The notes below the pieces were generated by a model. It was not told where the DNA came from. It worked only from the letters and a program-made list of their open reading frames with translations, and made no database searches. A DNA stretch of 13,163 nt from Promethearchaeota archaeon. Its GTDB lineage: Archaea > Asgardarchaeota > Lokiarchaeia > Sigynarchaeales > MK-D1. Shown one piece after another: positions 1-6,285 of the stretch; positions within the stretch are counted from its first letter, which is position 1; each line of letters starts with the position of its first letter. The stretch lies in NCBI GenBank assembly GCA_016839385.1, contig JAEOUK010000488.1, forward strand, positions 1 to 13,163, written 5' to 3'. A program made the translations under genes and the position numbers.

Positions 1-1
1 C

Positions 2-247
2 ATGACTTTAGAACAGTTGGAGAAAAATCACCGAAAAATCAAAGCACTTTTGAATGAAAAGGGATATGAAATTATAGGAGAGTTCAACTGTGCAGGTTGG
101 AACACGAATAGTTTCCTCAAATTGTTTGGAGGAATAAATAAAGGTCGACCAAATGAGGAAGATCTCAGCAATGCTAGATTATTTGCAAAAAATATGACGT
201 TAAAACTGAAGGTTGAATTCGATCAAAACAAAAATGGTTTAAAATAA
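2..247 (+). CDS. Flavodoxin-family protein, C-terminal part (5' end outside window)
   Basis: Partial gene; only the last 81 codons or so are visible. The pattern K-G-Y-E-I-I-G-E-F followed by C-A-G-W-N-T, then G-G-I-N-K-G-R-P-N-E-E-D-L and A-R-x-F-A, is the usual C-terminal end of flavodoxin-like FMN proteins of the type that read 'GFEIVGEFSCRGFDT...GGINKGRPNEEDL'. Such proteins bind FMN and carry electrons or act as small reductases in the cytoplasm. The FMN phosphate-binding loop would lie upstream, outside the window, so binding cannot be confirmed. The ATG at position 2 is almost certainly an internal methionine, because a complete family member is about 150 residues or longer. It ends in TAA 24 bp before the barstar-like gene on the same strand. 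The family call is fairly sure; the electron partner is unknown. Confidence 0.75.
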   Translation: MTLEQLEKNHRKIKALLNEKGYEIIGEFNCAGWNTNSFLKLFGGINKGRPNEEDLSNARLFAKNMTLKLKVEFDQNKNGLK

Positions 248-271
248 AACATAAGTTTTACATTCATTTTT

Positions 272-676
272 ATGGAACAACCGAATTTTATCATTGATGG
301 TAGCAAATTTACCACATTAGACGAATTCTACGATCATATATGCGAGGTTTTCTGCCTACCATTATGGTGGGGGAAAAATTTAGATGCATTTGATGAATTA
401 TTTCATTCCGATTTAATGCCTTTAAAAGGTTATTCCATTCGGTGGATAGACATAACTATCTCTAAAAAACGACTAGGTTATGGGGAAACGATTCAGCAAT
501 TGTCGAAACGTTTGGAAACTTGTCATCCCGATAATATTTCTATAATTAAAAATGAATTAGAGAATGCCACCAAAGGCCTTGGACCAACAGTATTTGATTG
601 GTTAGTAGAAATTATTTCCGAACATAGTAAAACAATCAATGAAATGGAAAATACATTTATTTTTCTGATAGAATAA
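272..676 (+). CDS. Barstar-like (barnase-inhibitor fold) protein
   Basis: This 134-residue protein opens with a barstar-like domain. Residues 6-20 (F-I-I-D-G...D-E-F-Y) match the first strand and helix. Residues 33-42 (W-G-K-N-L-D-A-F-D-E) match the barstar signature 'G-x-N-L-D-A-L-W-D'. Asp38 falls where barstar has the barnase-contacting Asp35, and Glu42 where it has Asp39. Bacterial barstar is about 90 residues and inhibits the secreted ribonuclease barnase; here a tail of roughly 40 residues follows. No ribonuclease toxin is visible nearby, so it may be an orphan immunity protein or have another protein-binding role. An AT-rich TATA-like stretch (241-250) lies about 27 nt before the ATG, fitting a leaderless transcript. 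It converges on the M23-like gene across a perfect inverted repeat. The fold call is good; the function is inferred. Confidence 0.72.
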   Translation: MEQPNFIIDGSKFTTLDEFYDHICEVFCLPLWWGKNLDAFDELFHSDLMPLKGYSIRWIDITISKKRLGYGETIQQLSKRLETCHPDNISIIKNELENATKGLGPTVFDWLVEIISEHSKTINEMENTFIFLIE

Positions 677-689
677 AAAAACCATTTTT

Positions 690-728
690 TAATCTGGGGG
701 AGTAACCACAGAAAAAATCCCCAGATTA
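690..728. terminator. Perfect 10-bp inverted repeat between convergent genes
   Basis: The arm taatctgggg (690-699) is exactly complementary to ccccagatta (719-728), with a 19-nt loop between. It lies between the convergent barstar-like and M23-like genes, and its right arm contains the stop codon of the M23-like gene. T-runs flank it: a T6 run (685-690) just before it on the plus strand, and A-rich loop sequence that gives T's on the other strand. A two-way transcription end signal or mRNA 3'-end structure is the simplest reading. The symmetry is seen directly; the role is inferred, since archaeal terminators depend mainly on T-tracts. Confidence 0.45.
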
Positions 729-1409
729 TGGATAGCAAATTGTACTGTTCGTTCGAGTAGCAACTTCAAGAAAGATTGTCTGAGCTGCTAGAGAGGAATA
801 ATTGAATGGACATACGGATTTGAAATTATGTCTGACTGTAAAATGGATGTGCGGAAATTCTCCTCCGTTTAATAAAGTACCTAGTTGGTCTCCAGTTTCG
901 ATATGTTGACCGAATTTCGCATTTATCAATGACAATTGCTCTTCATGGAGAACGGTTGAGTTAGAGTAAGGTTCAAACACAATCATTACAGACCAAGCGA
1001 GATTAATACGAATATTAATGCTGATCATTATGTGTCCTTTAATTTCATGGACCGTTGATGTAATTAACCCGATTGTTCCTGTGCATGGAGATAAGATGAT
1101 CGATGAATTTTCAATCTTTAAATCTATACCTGTATGGTAATCGCTTGGTGCATCCCCTTCTTCAACCAAATTATATCCTCTCAACCAAATCACATCATTA
1201 GGATTCAGAAAAGGAAATTCTAGACTTGGAGGTCCATATTTTGGATCCCAATTCAACATGAAAGGTAAGAAAGGAATTGTTCCTCCAATAACTATAATTA
1301 CAATTGAAAAGACTATTAGAAAGGTTTTTCTTCGTTTTTTTCTTCGTTCTTTATTTCGATTTTTCATTATATCCAAAAGATCCTTAATAGTATTTAACTG
1401 CTTTTCCAT
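726..1409 (-). CDS. Membrane-anchored M23 (LytM-type) metallopeptidase-like protein
   Basis: This 227-residue protein has a basic N-terminus (residues 16-28, rich in Arg and Lys), one transmembrane segment (about 29-52) and then a domain outside or across the membrane. That domain carries the M23 zinc motifs: H-x3-D at His92/Asp96 (in H-T-G-I-D-L) and H-x-H at His187/His189 (in H-I-H-F). The spacing and the G-D-Q-L-G-T-L segment just before H-x-H fit a LytM fold. In bacteria these enzymes cut peptidoglycan cross-links or regulate amidases. An archaeon of this kind should lack peptidoglycan, so the substrate is unknown, perhaps a surface protein. The many positive charges before the membrane segment predict a cytoplasmic N-terminus. 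A CTTTATATC promoter element lies 26-35 nt upstream of the ATG and there is no Shine-Dalgarno site. Confidence 0.78.
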   Translation of the reverse strand: MEKQLNTIKDLLDIMKNRNKERRKKRRKTFLIVFSIVIIVIGGTIPFLPFMLNWDPKYGPPSLEFPFLNPNDVIWLRGYNLVEEGDAPSDYHTGIDLKIENSSIILSPCTGTIGLITSTVHEIKGHIMISINIRINLAWSVMIVFEPYSNSTVLHEEQLSLINAKFGQHIETGDQLGTLLNGGEFPHIHFTVRHNFKSVCPFNYSSLAAQTIFLEVATRTNSTICYP

Positions 1410-1435
1410 CTTCAGTAAAAAGAGGTAAGCTAGCA

Positions 1436-1444
1436 GATATAAAG
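1436..1444 (-). promoter_or_regulatory. TATA element CTTTATATC of the M23-like gene
   Basis: On the minus strand this reads CTTTATATC, centred 31 nt upstream of the M23-like ATG. The same nine bases occur at 1915-1923 at a similar distance before msrB. Initiation about 26 nt downstream would give a leader of only a few nucleotides. Confidence 0.55.
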
Positions 1445-1488
1445 GAGATTTAAAAATTGATTACAAAGAGAAAAATCCTATAAGATTA

Positions 1489-1890
1489 TTATTCTTCATT
1501 AAAATCGAGAGAAATTGAATTGATACAATATCTTAATCCAGTCTTATCTCTTGGACCATCTTTAAACACATGGCCTAAATGTCCGCCACAGTTTGCGCAG
1601 ATTGTCTCAGTTCTAAGCATCCCATGAGAAGTGTCCTTTTGCTCAATGATCGCATCTTTACTGATGGGTTCAAATAATGATGGCCATCCACATCCTGAAT
1701 CGAATTTCGCATTCGATTTGAATAAAGGTGCTCCACAAGCTCCACAAACGTATACTCCTTTCTCTTTATTATACAAAAATTTACCAGTGCCCGGAGGTTC
1801 TGTTCCTTTCAGTCGTAGAATCTTGAATTGTTCAGGAGAAAGAACTTTCTTCCATTCCTCGTTAGATTTTTCTAAATTTACCTTTTTCAT
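1489..1890 (-). CDS. msrB: Peptide-methionine (R)-S-oxide reductase MsrB
   Basis: MsrB reduces the R form of methionine sulfoxide in proteins, repairing oxidative damage, normally with thioredoxin as electron donor. All family landmarks are present in its 133 residues, a normal full length. The structural zinc site is Cys49/Cys52 (C-G-A-C) and Cys98/Cys101 (C-A-N-C). Cys67 in S-G-C-G-W-P-S is at the usual resolving position. The H-x2-H at 104-107 (G-H-L-G-H-V-F) is conserved. The catalytic Cys122 is in R-Y-C-I-N-S near the C-terminus. The ATG has no Shine-Dalgarno site but a TATA element 25-33 nt upstream, fitting a leaderless mRNA. It is divergent from the Nudix gene, and its stop lies 79 bp before the M23-like start. 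No msrA is in the window. Confidence 0.96.
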   Translation of the reverse strand: MKKVNLEKSNEEWKKVLSPEQFKILRLKGTEPPGTGKFLYNKEKGVYVCGACGAPLFKSNAKFDSGCGWPSLFEPISKDAIIEQKDTSHGMLRTETICANCGGHLGHVFKDGPRDKTGLRYCINSISLDFNEE

Positions 1891-1914
1891 TTCATGATCT
1901 TAAATTTTCTTCTG

Positions 1915-1923
1915 GATATAAAG
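1915..1923 (-). promoter_or_regulatory. TATA element CTTTATATC of msrB
   Basis: The nine bases are identical to those before the M23-like gene, centred 29 nt upstream of the msrB ATG. The predicted transcript would begin about 3 nt before the start codon. Matching sequence and spacing at two adjacent genes support a real core promoter. Confidence 0.6.
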
Positions 1924-1960
1924 TTCTCATCTTTGGGGAAAAGGTTTCTAATAGAAGTTA

Positions 1961-1970
1961 ATTATAAAAA
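1961..1970 (+). promoter_or_regulatory. TATA-like element of the Nudix gene
   Basis: The stretch attataaaaa lies about 20 nt before the Nudix ATG in the msrB/Nudix divergent gap. It is A/T-rich and TATA-like but closer to the start codon than the msrB element, so initiation could fall at or just inside the coding region. Support is modest. Confidence 0.35.
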
Positions 1971-1985
1971 AATGAGTCGAAGAGT

Positions 1986-2477
1986 ATGAACCCTTCTGAA
2001 AATTCTGCACTGGATAAATTAAAGTATGACTTAAGAAAGTATCCTGTACGGCCTCACATCGGTGTAGGGGGTTTATTATTATACCGAAACAAAATACTTC
2101 TTATAAAACGAAAGTATGATCCAGGTGCGAATCTATGGTCTATTCCAGGTGGTCATTTGAAGTTAGGAGAAACATGTAAAGAAGGAGCAGAAAGAGAATT
2201 CCAAGAAGAAACAACTATTAAAGTAGAAGCAGGAAATCTTGCGGGATTAGTCGATACAATAATTTTAGATGAAGAGAAGAAAATTAAGTATCACTATGTG
2301 CTCATTAACTATTACATGGAAATTATTGATGAAAGATTTGGGGAAAGAAAAGAGATTCCCCCACTGGAAGCACATTCAGATGCAGCAGATATTCGTTTTG
2401 TTTCCATTGAGGACATCCCAAATTATAAAATTACTAAGTCTCTTAAAAAACTGTTAAATGAACTTTCATTAGTCTAA
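1986..2477 (+). CDS. Nudix hydrolase
   Basis: Nudix enzymes cleave nucleoside diphosphates linked to another group, using Mg2+ or Mn2+ bound by the Nudix box. The box is at residues 56-78: Gly56, Glu62, then R-E-F-Q-E-E (70-75). It matches G-x5-E-x7-R-E-U-x-E-E-x-G-U except that the late Gly is Thr77. The preceding strand and W-S-I-P-G-G loop (51-56) is typical of ADP-ribose/MutT-like members. Its 163 residues are a usual length. An unusual 20-residue N-terminal helix rich in Lys and Asp precedes the domain. The gene is divergent from msrB and lies 41 bp upstream of thiC on the same strand. The substrate cannot be told; ADP-ribose, (d)NTP clean-up and a thiamine-pathway phosphate are all possible. 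There is no Shine-Dalgarno site. Confidence 0.93.
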   Translation: MNPSENSALDKLKYDLRKYPVRPHIGVGGLLLYRNKILLIKRKYDPGANLWSIPGGHLKLGETCKEGAEREFQEETTIKVEAGNLAGLVDTIILDEEKKIKYHYVLINYYMEIIDERFGERKEIPPLEAHSDAADIRFVSIEDIPNYKITKSLKKLLNELSLV

Positions 2478-2518
2478 ATGATTAGATTAATACGCTTTGT
2501 CGGATTGTTCTTTGTGTT

Positions 2519-3838
2519 ATGCTCCAGATGAAAGAAGCAAAAGCTGGTCAAAGCACGCCAGAAATGGAGTTTGTTGCTAAGAAAGAGAATCTCAGTGTTG
2601 ATACAGTTAGAAAAGGGATCGCTAGCGGAAGAATTGTAATTTTTAAGAGCACTACCTCTTCAGCTAATCCACTCGGTATTGGTGAAGGATTGTCAGTTAA
2701 AATCAATAGTAACATTGGAGCTTCTCAAAAAGTATATAATATTCAAAATGAGGTCAAAAAAGCACAAATTTCAGTGCAATACGGAGCAGATACCGTAATG
2801 GATTTGACCTCCGGACCTACGGAGCAGGGAATTCGAGATGTCCGTAAAGCAGTTTTAGGGCACCTTGAAGAGCCTTTGGGAACCGTACCTATGTATCAAA
2901 TTGCGTTACGTGCAATTGAGAAAGCAGGAGGAATCGTAAACATGACAGAAGATGATATGTTCTCTGTTGTGGAGGAACAAGCTAAAGAAGGAGTTGACTT
3001 CTTTACGATTCATGCTGGAGTAACTAAATCTTTAGCAGAATATATTAAAAAAAATCCTAGATACATGGGAATCGTGAGTCGAGGAGGGACAATTACAGCA
3101 GTGTGGGCTCTAGAAAACGATCAAGAAAACCCATTTTATGCTAATTTTGATTATCTCTTAGAAATGGCTCAGAATTATGATTTCTCGTTATCTCTAGGTG
3201 ATGGATTTCGACCTGGTTGTATATTTGATTCTACCGATTATCCCCAGATACAAGAACTTCTCACTTTATCGAAACTTGTAAAAAGAGCTAGGGAAAAAAA
3301 CGTTCAAGTAATTGTAGAAGGTCCAGGGCATATTCCTGCTCATCAGATCGCAGAAAATATTCGACTTCAAAAATCAGTATGTGATGGTGCGCCTTTTTAT
3401 GTTTTAGGACCATTAGTTACAGATATTGCTCCTGGATACGACCACTTAGTAGGGGCTATCGGAGGAGTAATAGCTGGTATGGCTGGAGTTGATTATCTTT
3501 GTTATGTTACTCCTGCTGAACACTTAGGTTTACCAACATTAGAGGAAGTAAAGGAAGGAGTAATAGCTTTTAAGATTGCTGCACATGCTATTGATCTTAC
3601 AAGAAATTGGAATAAAGCGTCACAATGGGATCGAAAAATGGATCGTGCACGAAAGGACTTGGATTGGAATGAACAAATAAGAATTGCAATAGATCCTGAG
3701 AAAGCAAAACAAATCAGAGAGAGAGATGGTCCGATTGAGAGAAATGAACCGTGCACAATGTGTGGAAGCTTATGCGCAATTAAAATTCTGGAAGATTCGA
3801 TACAAAGAGATTCGGAAAAGGGAAAAAAAACAAACTAA
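2519..3838 (+). CDS. thiC: Phosphomethylpyrimidine synthase ThiC
   Basis: ThiC is a radical-SAM enzyme that rearranges 5-aminoimidazole ribotide into the pyrimidine half of thiamine (HMP-phosphate). Recognisable segments are P-L-G-I-G-E-G-L near 51-58, N-S-N-I-G near 64, Y-G-A-D-T-V-M-D-L near 90-100, a central S-L-G-D-G-F-R-P-G, and E-G-P-G-H-I-P. The C-terminal cluster-binding cysteines are Cys412, Cys415 and Cys419. The spacing is C-x2-C-x3-C, one residue shorter than C-x2-C-x4-C of E. coli ThiC. At 439 residues it is the short form lacking the N-terminal domain of the 631-residue E. coli enzyme. A close relative, 5-hydroxybenzimidazole synthase (BzaF), is an alternative, but neighbouring thiN and thiW favour thiamine. 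The start could also be the ATG three codons downstream. An attaata element near 2488 would serve a near-leaderless transcript. Confidence 0.93.
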   Translation: MLQMKEAKAGQSTPEMEFVAKKENLSVDTVRKGIASGRIVIFKSTTSSANPLGIGEGLSVKINSNIGASQKVYNIQNEVKKAQISVQYGADTVMDLTSGPTEQGIRDVRKAVLGHLEEPLGTVPMYQIALRAIEKAGGIVNMTEDDMFSVVEEQAKEGVDFFTIHAGVTKSLAEYIKKNPRYMGIVSRGGTITAVWALENDQENPFYANFDYLLEMAQNYDFSLSLGDGFRPGCIFDSTDYPQIQELLTLSKLVKRAREKNVQVIVEGPGHIPAHQIAENIRLQKSVCDGAPFYVLGPLVTDIAPGYDHLVGAIGGVIAGMAGVDYLCYVTPAEHLGLPTLEEVKEGVIAFKIAAHAIDLTRNWNKASQWDRKMDRARKDLDWNEQIRIAIDPEKAKQIRERDGPIERNEPCTMCGSLCAIKILEDSIQRDSEKGKKTN

Positions 3839-4401
3839 ACTAAATCCAGAATTATTTTTATTTTATCTAGCAATTCATCTACGTTTTTCGCAAACAAGCG
3901 AATCATGGGCTCTTTACCAATTTCCCCTATATCCCAAATTATATCCGGAATTTTCTGATGTTGTTCATAGATTTTCTTAATTATCCAATTCATTGATGAA
4001 TCCTCGGTTTGACTAGTTTCTTTAGATTGGCTAGTCCGATCTATTTCCACTAAAAGAAGAGAGGTACTTTTTAATTTTTTGATGAGCTCAGGGGAATATT
4101 TGATATTTATTACTACTGAGATGCTTGGATCAAATTGTTTCGCAGTTAAAACTAATCTTCCTGTGTGATTGGTCGCACCAAATATAATTGGTCCTGCACA
4201 TTTGGGCATACCCGCAACAATTGTAATACGACCATCGACTCCCGCGATTTCTTGAAGCGTGGTTGCATTAGGCATTGCTACAGCAATATTTGTTCGTACT
4301 TCAGGAATAAGCTCAGTATATTTTTGAGTATTGCAGATATAATCTGTTACTTTCTTGACTTTAGCAAGAATAATTTCTCTTTCTGAATTATTTGCAGCCA
4401 T
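3835..4401 (-). CDS. thiN: Standalone ThiN-type thiamine-phosphate synthase
   Basis: ThiN joins HMP-diphosphate and thiazole phosphate to make thiamine phosphate, replacing bacterial ThiE in many archaea. Counted from the chosen ATG (188 residues), visible ThiN marks are L-I-P-E-V followed by N-I-A-V-A (31-42), G-R-I-T-I-V-A-G (57-64), F-G-A-T-N-H (74-79), R-L-V-L-T-A (82-87), N-I-K-Y-S (99-103), D-I-I-W-D-I-G-E-I-G (153-162) and G-K-E-P-M-I-R (162-168). In most archaea ThiN is fused to ThiD or to a DNA-binding HTH domain; neither is visible here. The reading frame stays open upstream to 4548, but that would overlap thiW, so the ATG at 4401 is preferred. Its stop overlaps the thiC stop by 4 nt, tail to tail. 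A regulatory ThiN without catalysis cannot be excluded. Confidence 0.86.
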   Translation of the reverse strand: MAANNSEREIILAKVKKVTDYICNTQKYTELIPEVRTNIAVAMPNATTLQEIAGVDGRITIVAGMPKCAGPIIFGATNHTGRLVLTAKQFDPSISVVINIKYSPELIKKLKSTSLLLVEIDRTSQSKETSQTEDSSMNWIIKKIYEQHQKIPDIIWDIGEIGKEPMIRLFAKNVDELLDKIKIILDLV

Positions 4402-4410
4402 TCGAGGATC

Positions 4411-4423
4411 ACTCAAGTTGAGT
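4411..4423. promoter_or_regulatory. 13-bp palindrome in the thiN/thiW divergent gap
   Basis: The sequence actcaagttgagt is a perfect 6-bp inverted repeat around one central base. It lies 10 nt upstream of the thiN start and 37 nt upstream of thiW. Its size and place suit an operator for a dimeric repressor controlling one or both genes. The symmetry is seen; the regulator is not identified. Confidence 0.45.
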
Positions 4424-4449
4424 ACAAGCTTTTTAGGGAATTGCTTGTA
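4423..4449. repeat. 7-bp inverted repeat (tacaagc/gcttgta) in the thiN/thiW gap
   Basis: Arms at 4423-4429 and 4443-4449 flank the A/T stretch cttttta (minus strand: taaaaag) that is the best TATA candidate for both divergent genes. The pair could be a second operator half-site or chance. Confidence 0.35.
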
Positions 4450-4459
4450 GTATACAGAT

Positions 4460-5599
4460 ATGCAAGATTTGATCCTAAATATTCTCTTTTGTTGCATTTT
4501 TTTAGTTTTGGGTGGTTTGGTCATCGGTACACGGAAAAAAATAGACATTCAAGGATTTGATTACCGTATCTTATTAGGAATATTTATCGCCATCCATGGC
4601 ATCTTCATCCTGTTATCCTTATTCGAATTTTCGATATATCAACAAAAATTTCAGTATATCTTCACACTGGGATTAGCTAATGCAATTTTAGTTGCAGTTT
4701 CTATGTTAATACTATTCAAAAGAAAATACTTATTGATTAGTTTTATCGGAGGAATTTATTTCATTATTGAAGGGGCGTTTGTTATGATCTCTGCAACCGC
4801 CCAAGAATTACAAATTCTTTCATTTGTGTTTGTTCTTCTTCCCTCTATAGGATTTATCGCAACTACTTTAGTAATAATCCTAAAGAAGAGAAAAGAGTAC
4901 ATTTTATTCAATACAACACTAATGGTTATTGCTAATTTTGGAATTCCCATATCTTATGCATTTAGAAGTATAATGATTATTGGAAGCCTTTATTGGTTAT
5001 TTCTTATCATGTTATTGGTTTCTGTTACCTTAATTTTGCTTTCACTCCTACCAGGGTTAATGAAAGGACTTGAGAAGAAGAATCTTGCCATGAAAGTAGC
5101 TATGACTTCCATGTTTACGGCATTAGGAGTAGTATTGAGTTTTCTTAATCCATTTGGTTATTTTTATTTGGGAGGATTTAAAATTAACCCATTTGCCCAC
5201 TTAATTAATGCTATTGCAGGTGTTTTTCTCGGGCCATTTTGGGCGGTAATCGCTGCTACATTTATTGCAATTATTAGATTCAGTGCGGGAATTGGATCTA
5301 TATTTGCATTTCCTGGAGGTATTCCAGGAGCTTTAGTTGTAGGATGCGTAGCATTAATATTCTCCTTGATTAAAAAAGAGAAATATCGAATTTATGCTGC
5401 ATTTTTTGAAGTAGTTGGAACTGTAGGAATTGGTGCTGTCATCAGTTTTCTATTTATGGATGCAGCTTCTACAATATTTCTTTGGGGTGGATTTGCAATA
5501 TCATCGTTATTGGGTTCTTCAATTGGTTTCATTATTTTATGGATTTTACAGAAACGTAATATAACTTATGTGGAATTTGGTGAAAGCTTAATTGTATGA
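4460..5599 (+). CDS. thiW: ThiW-type ECF transporter S component with extra N-terminal membrane region
   Basis: An S component is the substrate-binding membrane subunit of an energy-coupling-factor importer; ThiW is associated with thiamine precursors, probably the thiazole half. Residues about 210-365 carry the ThiW-type domain: A-L-G-V-V-L-S (221-227), G-G-F-K-I-N-P-F-A-H-L-I-N (238-250), G-V-F-L-G-P-F-W-A-V (254-263), then F-A-F-P-G-G-I-P-G-A-L-V-V-G (282-295). Typical ThiW proteins are only 160-190 residues. Here about 205 residues with roughly seven predicted membrane segments (near 5-24, 35-56, 66-86, 90-112, 119-142, 149-168 and 172-199) come first. I do not recognise that region. No ECF ATPase or T subunit is in the window. 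The gene is divergent from thiN, and its end overlaps the P-loop NTPase gene by 8 nt, suggesting one transcript. Confidence 0.8.
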   Translation: MQDLILNILFCCIFLVLGGLVIGTRKKIDIQGFDYRILLGIFIAIHGIFILLSLFEFSIYQQKFQYIFTLGLANAILVAVSMLILFKRKYLLISFIGGIYFIIEGAFVMISATAQELQILSFVFVLLPSIGFIATTLVIILKKRKEYILFNTTLMVIANFGIPISYAFRSIMIIGSLYWLFLIMLLVSVTLILLSLLPGLMKGLEKKNLAMKVAMTSMFTALGVVLSFLNPFGYFYLGGFKINPFAHLINAIAGVFLGPFWAVIAATFIAIIRFSAGIGSIFAFPGGIPGALVVGCVALIFSLIKKEKYRIYAAFFEVVGTVGIGAVISFLFMDAASTIFLWGGFAISSLLGSSIGFIILWILQKRNITYVEFGESLIV

Positions 5600-6275
5600 T
5601 AGATTAGTGACTTATACCAAATCTTCTCTTTTTTCTAAAAACCGTTTTACATTATATTCAGAGCCTAGGATGTGCAATGTTTTTCAACCACTTTCTTTCT
5701 CCCAATGTATCGGAAAAAAAACTTTCATAGTAGGAGAATCAAATGTGGGTAAAACTGAAATCACTGCAAAATTTTTGAATTTTATACAAAATCTGGAAGA
5801 GTACCACAATATCTATGTCTTTGATATGGGACCAAAGAGATTCCAAATGAAAAATATACTAGTTGGAGGAAAAATATCAGATTATGAAGAAGATTATGAC
5901 AAGAAACCAGGAATCATTAATTATTCCTACACAATTATTCCTCCTCGCAGTACTTCGATGAATTTTAAAGATGTTTACATTCGCTGTCTTAAAAATTATC
6001 AAGCAATTGTTGAAGACTTTAGTAAAACAATCCAGAAACTTTGTTCAACGAATACAGAAAAATCTATATTGATTATAAACGATTTTAGTATTTACCTTCA
6101 TATGGGTTCTCCCTTTCCATTTATTAAACTACTTAAAACCGATCATACCGTATTTATAAACTCATATTACGGCACGAAACTAGCAAATGATTATAATTCA
6201 AGCATCAGTTTAAGAGAAAAAATTCTTACTCAAATGCTCATGCGACATTTCGATTATGTAGTGCATTTACTGTAG
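5592..6275 (+). CDS. P-loop NTPase of unknown function
   Basis: This 227-residue protein has a clear Walker A motif, G-E-S-N-V-G-K-T (48-55), and a Walker B-like strand I-L-I-I-N-D (159-164) with Asp164. No ABC signature (L-S-G-G-Q) is visible, so it is not an ordinary ECF or ABC ATPase. V-F-D-M-G-P-K (76-82) and I-I-P-P-R (115-119) may be family marks, but I do not recognise the family. The frame opens directly after a stop, so the start must be TTG at 5592, GTG at 5607 or the ATG at 5670; the last would still leave 21 residues before Walker A. The TTG start overlaps thiW by 8 nt, implying translational coupling. Its end is 10 bp from the convergent RING-TPR gene. A link to transport or thiamine is suggested only by position. 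Confidence 0.7.
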   Translation: MYDRLVTYTKSSLFSKNRFTLYSEPRMCNVFQPLSFSQCIGKKTFIVGESNVGKTEITAKFLNFIQNLEEYHNIYVFDMGPKRFQMKNILVGGKISDYEEDYDKKPGIINYSYTIIPPRSTSMNFKDVYIRCLKNYQAIVEDFSKTIQKLCSTNTEKSILIINDFSIYLHMGSPFPFIKLLKTDHTVFINSYYGTKLANDYNSSISLREKILTQMLMRHFDYVVHLL

Positions 6276-6285
6276 ATTTCTGGAG

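Noticed and set aside
523..738. Minus-strand open frame with hydrophobic N-terminus opposite the barstar-like gene
   Set aside because: It overlaps the barstar-like coding region and has no start context; probably a chance frame.
3502..3756. Minus-strand open frame opposite thiC
   Set aside because: It is a shadow of a clear ThiC coding region with no motif of its own.
3726..3980. Plus-strand open frame over the thiC/thiN junction
   Set aside because: It is out of frame with thiC and antisense to thiN; no recognisable protein.
4402..4548. Longer N-terminus of ThiN reaching to 4548
   Set aside because: It would overlap the first 89 nt of thiW on the other strand and adds no ThiN-like sequence; the ATG at 4401 leaves room for promoters.
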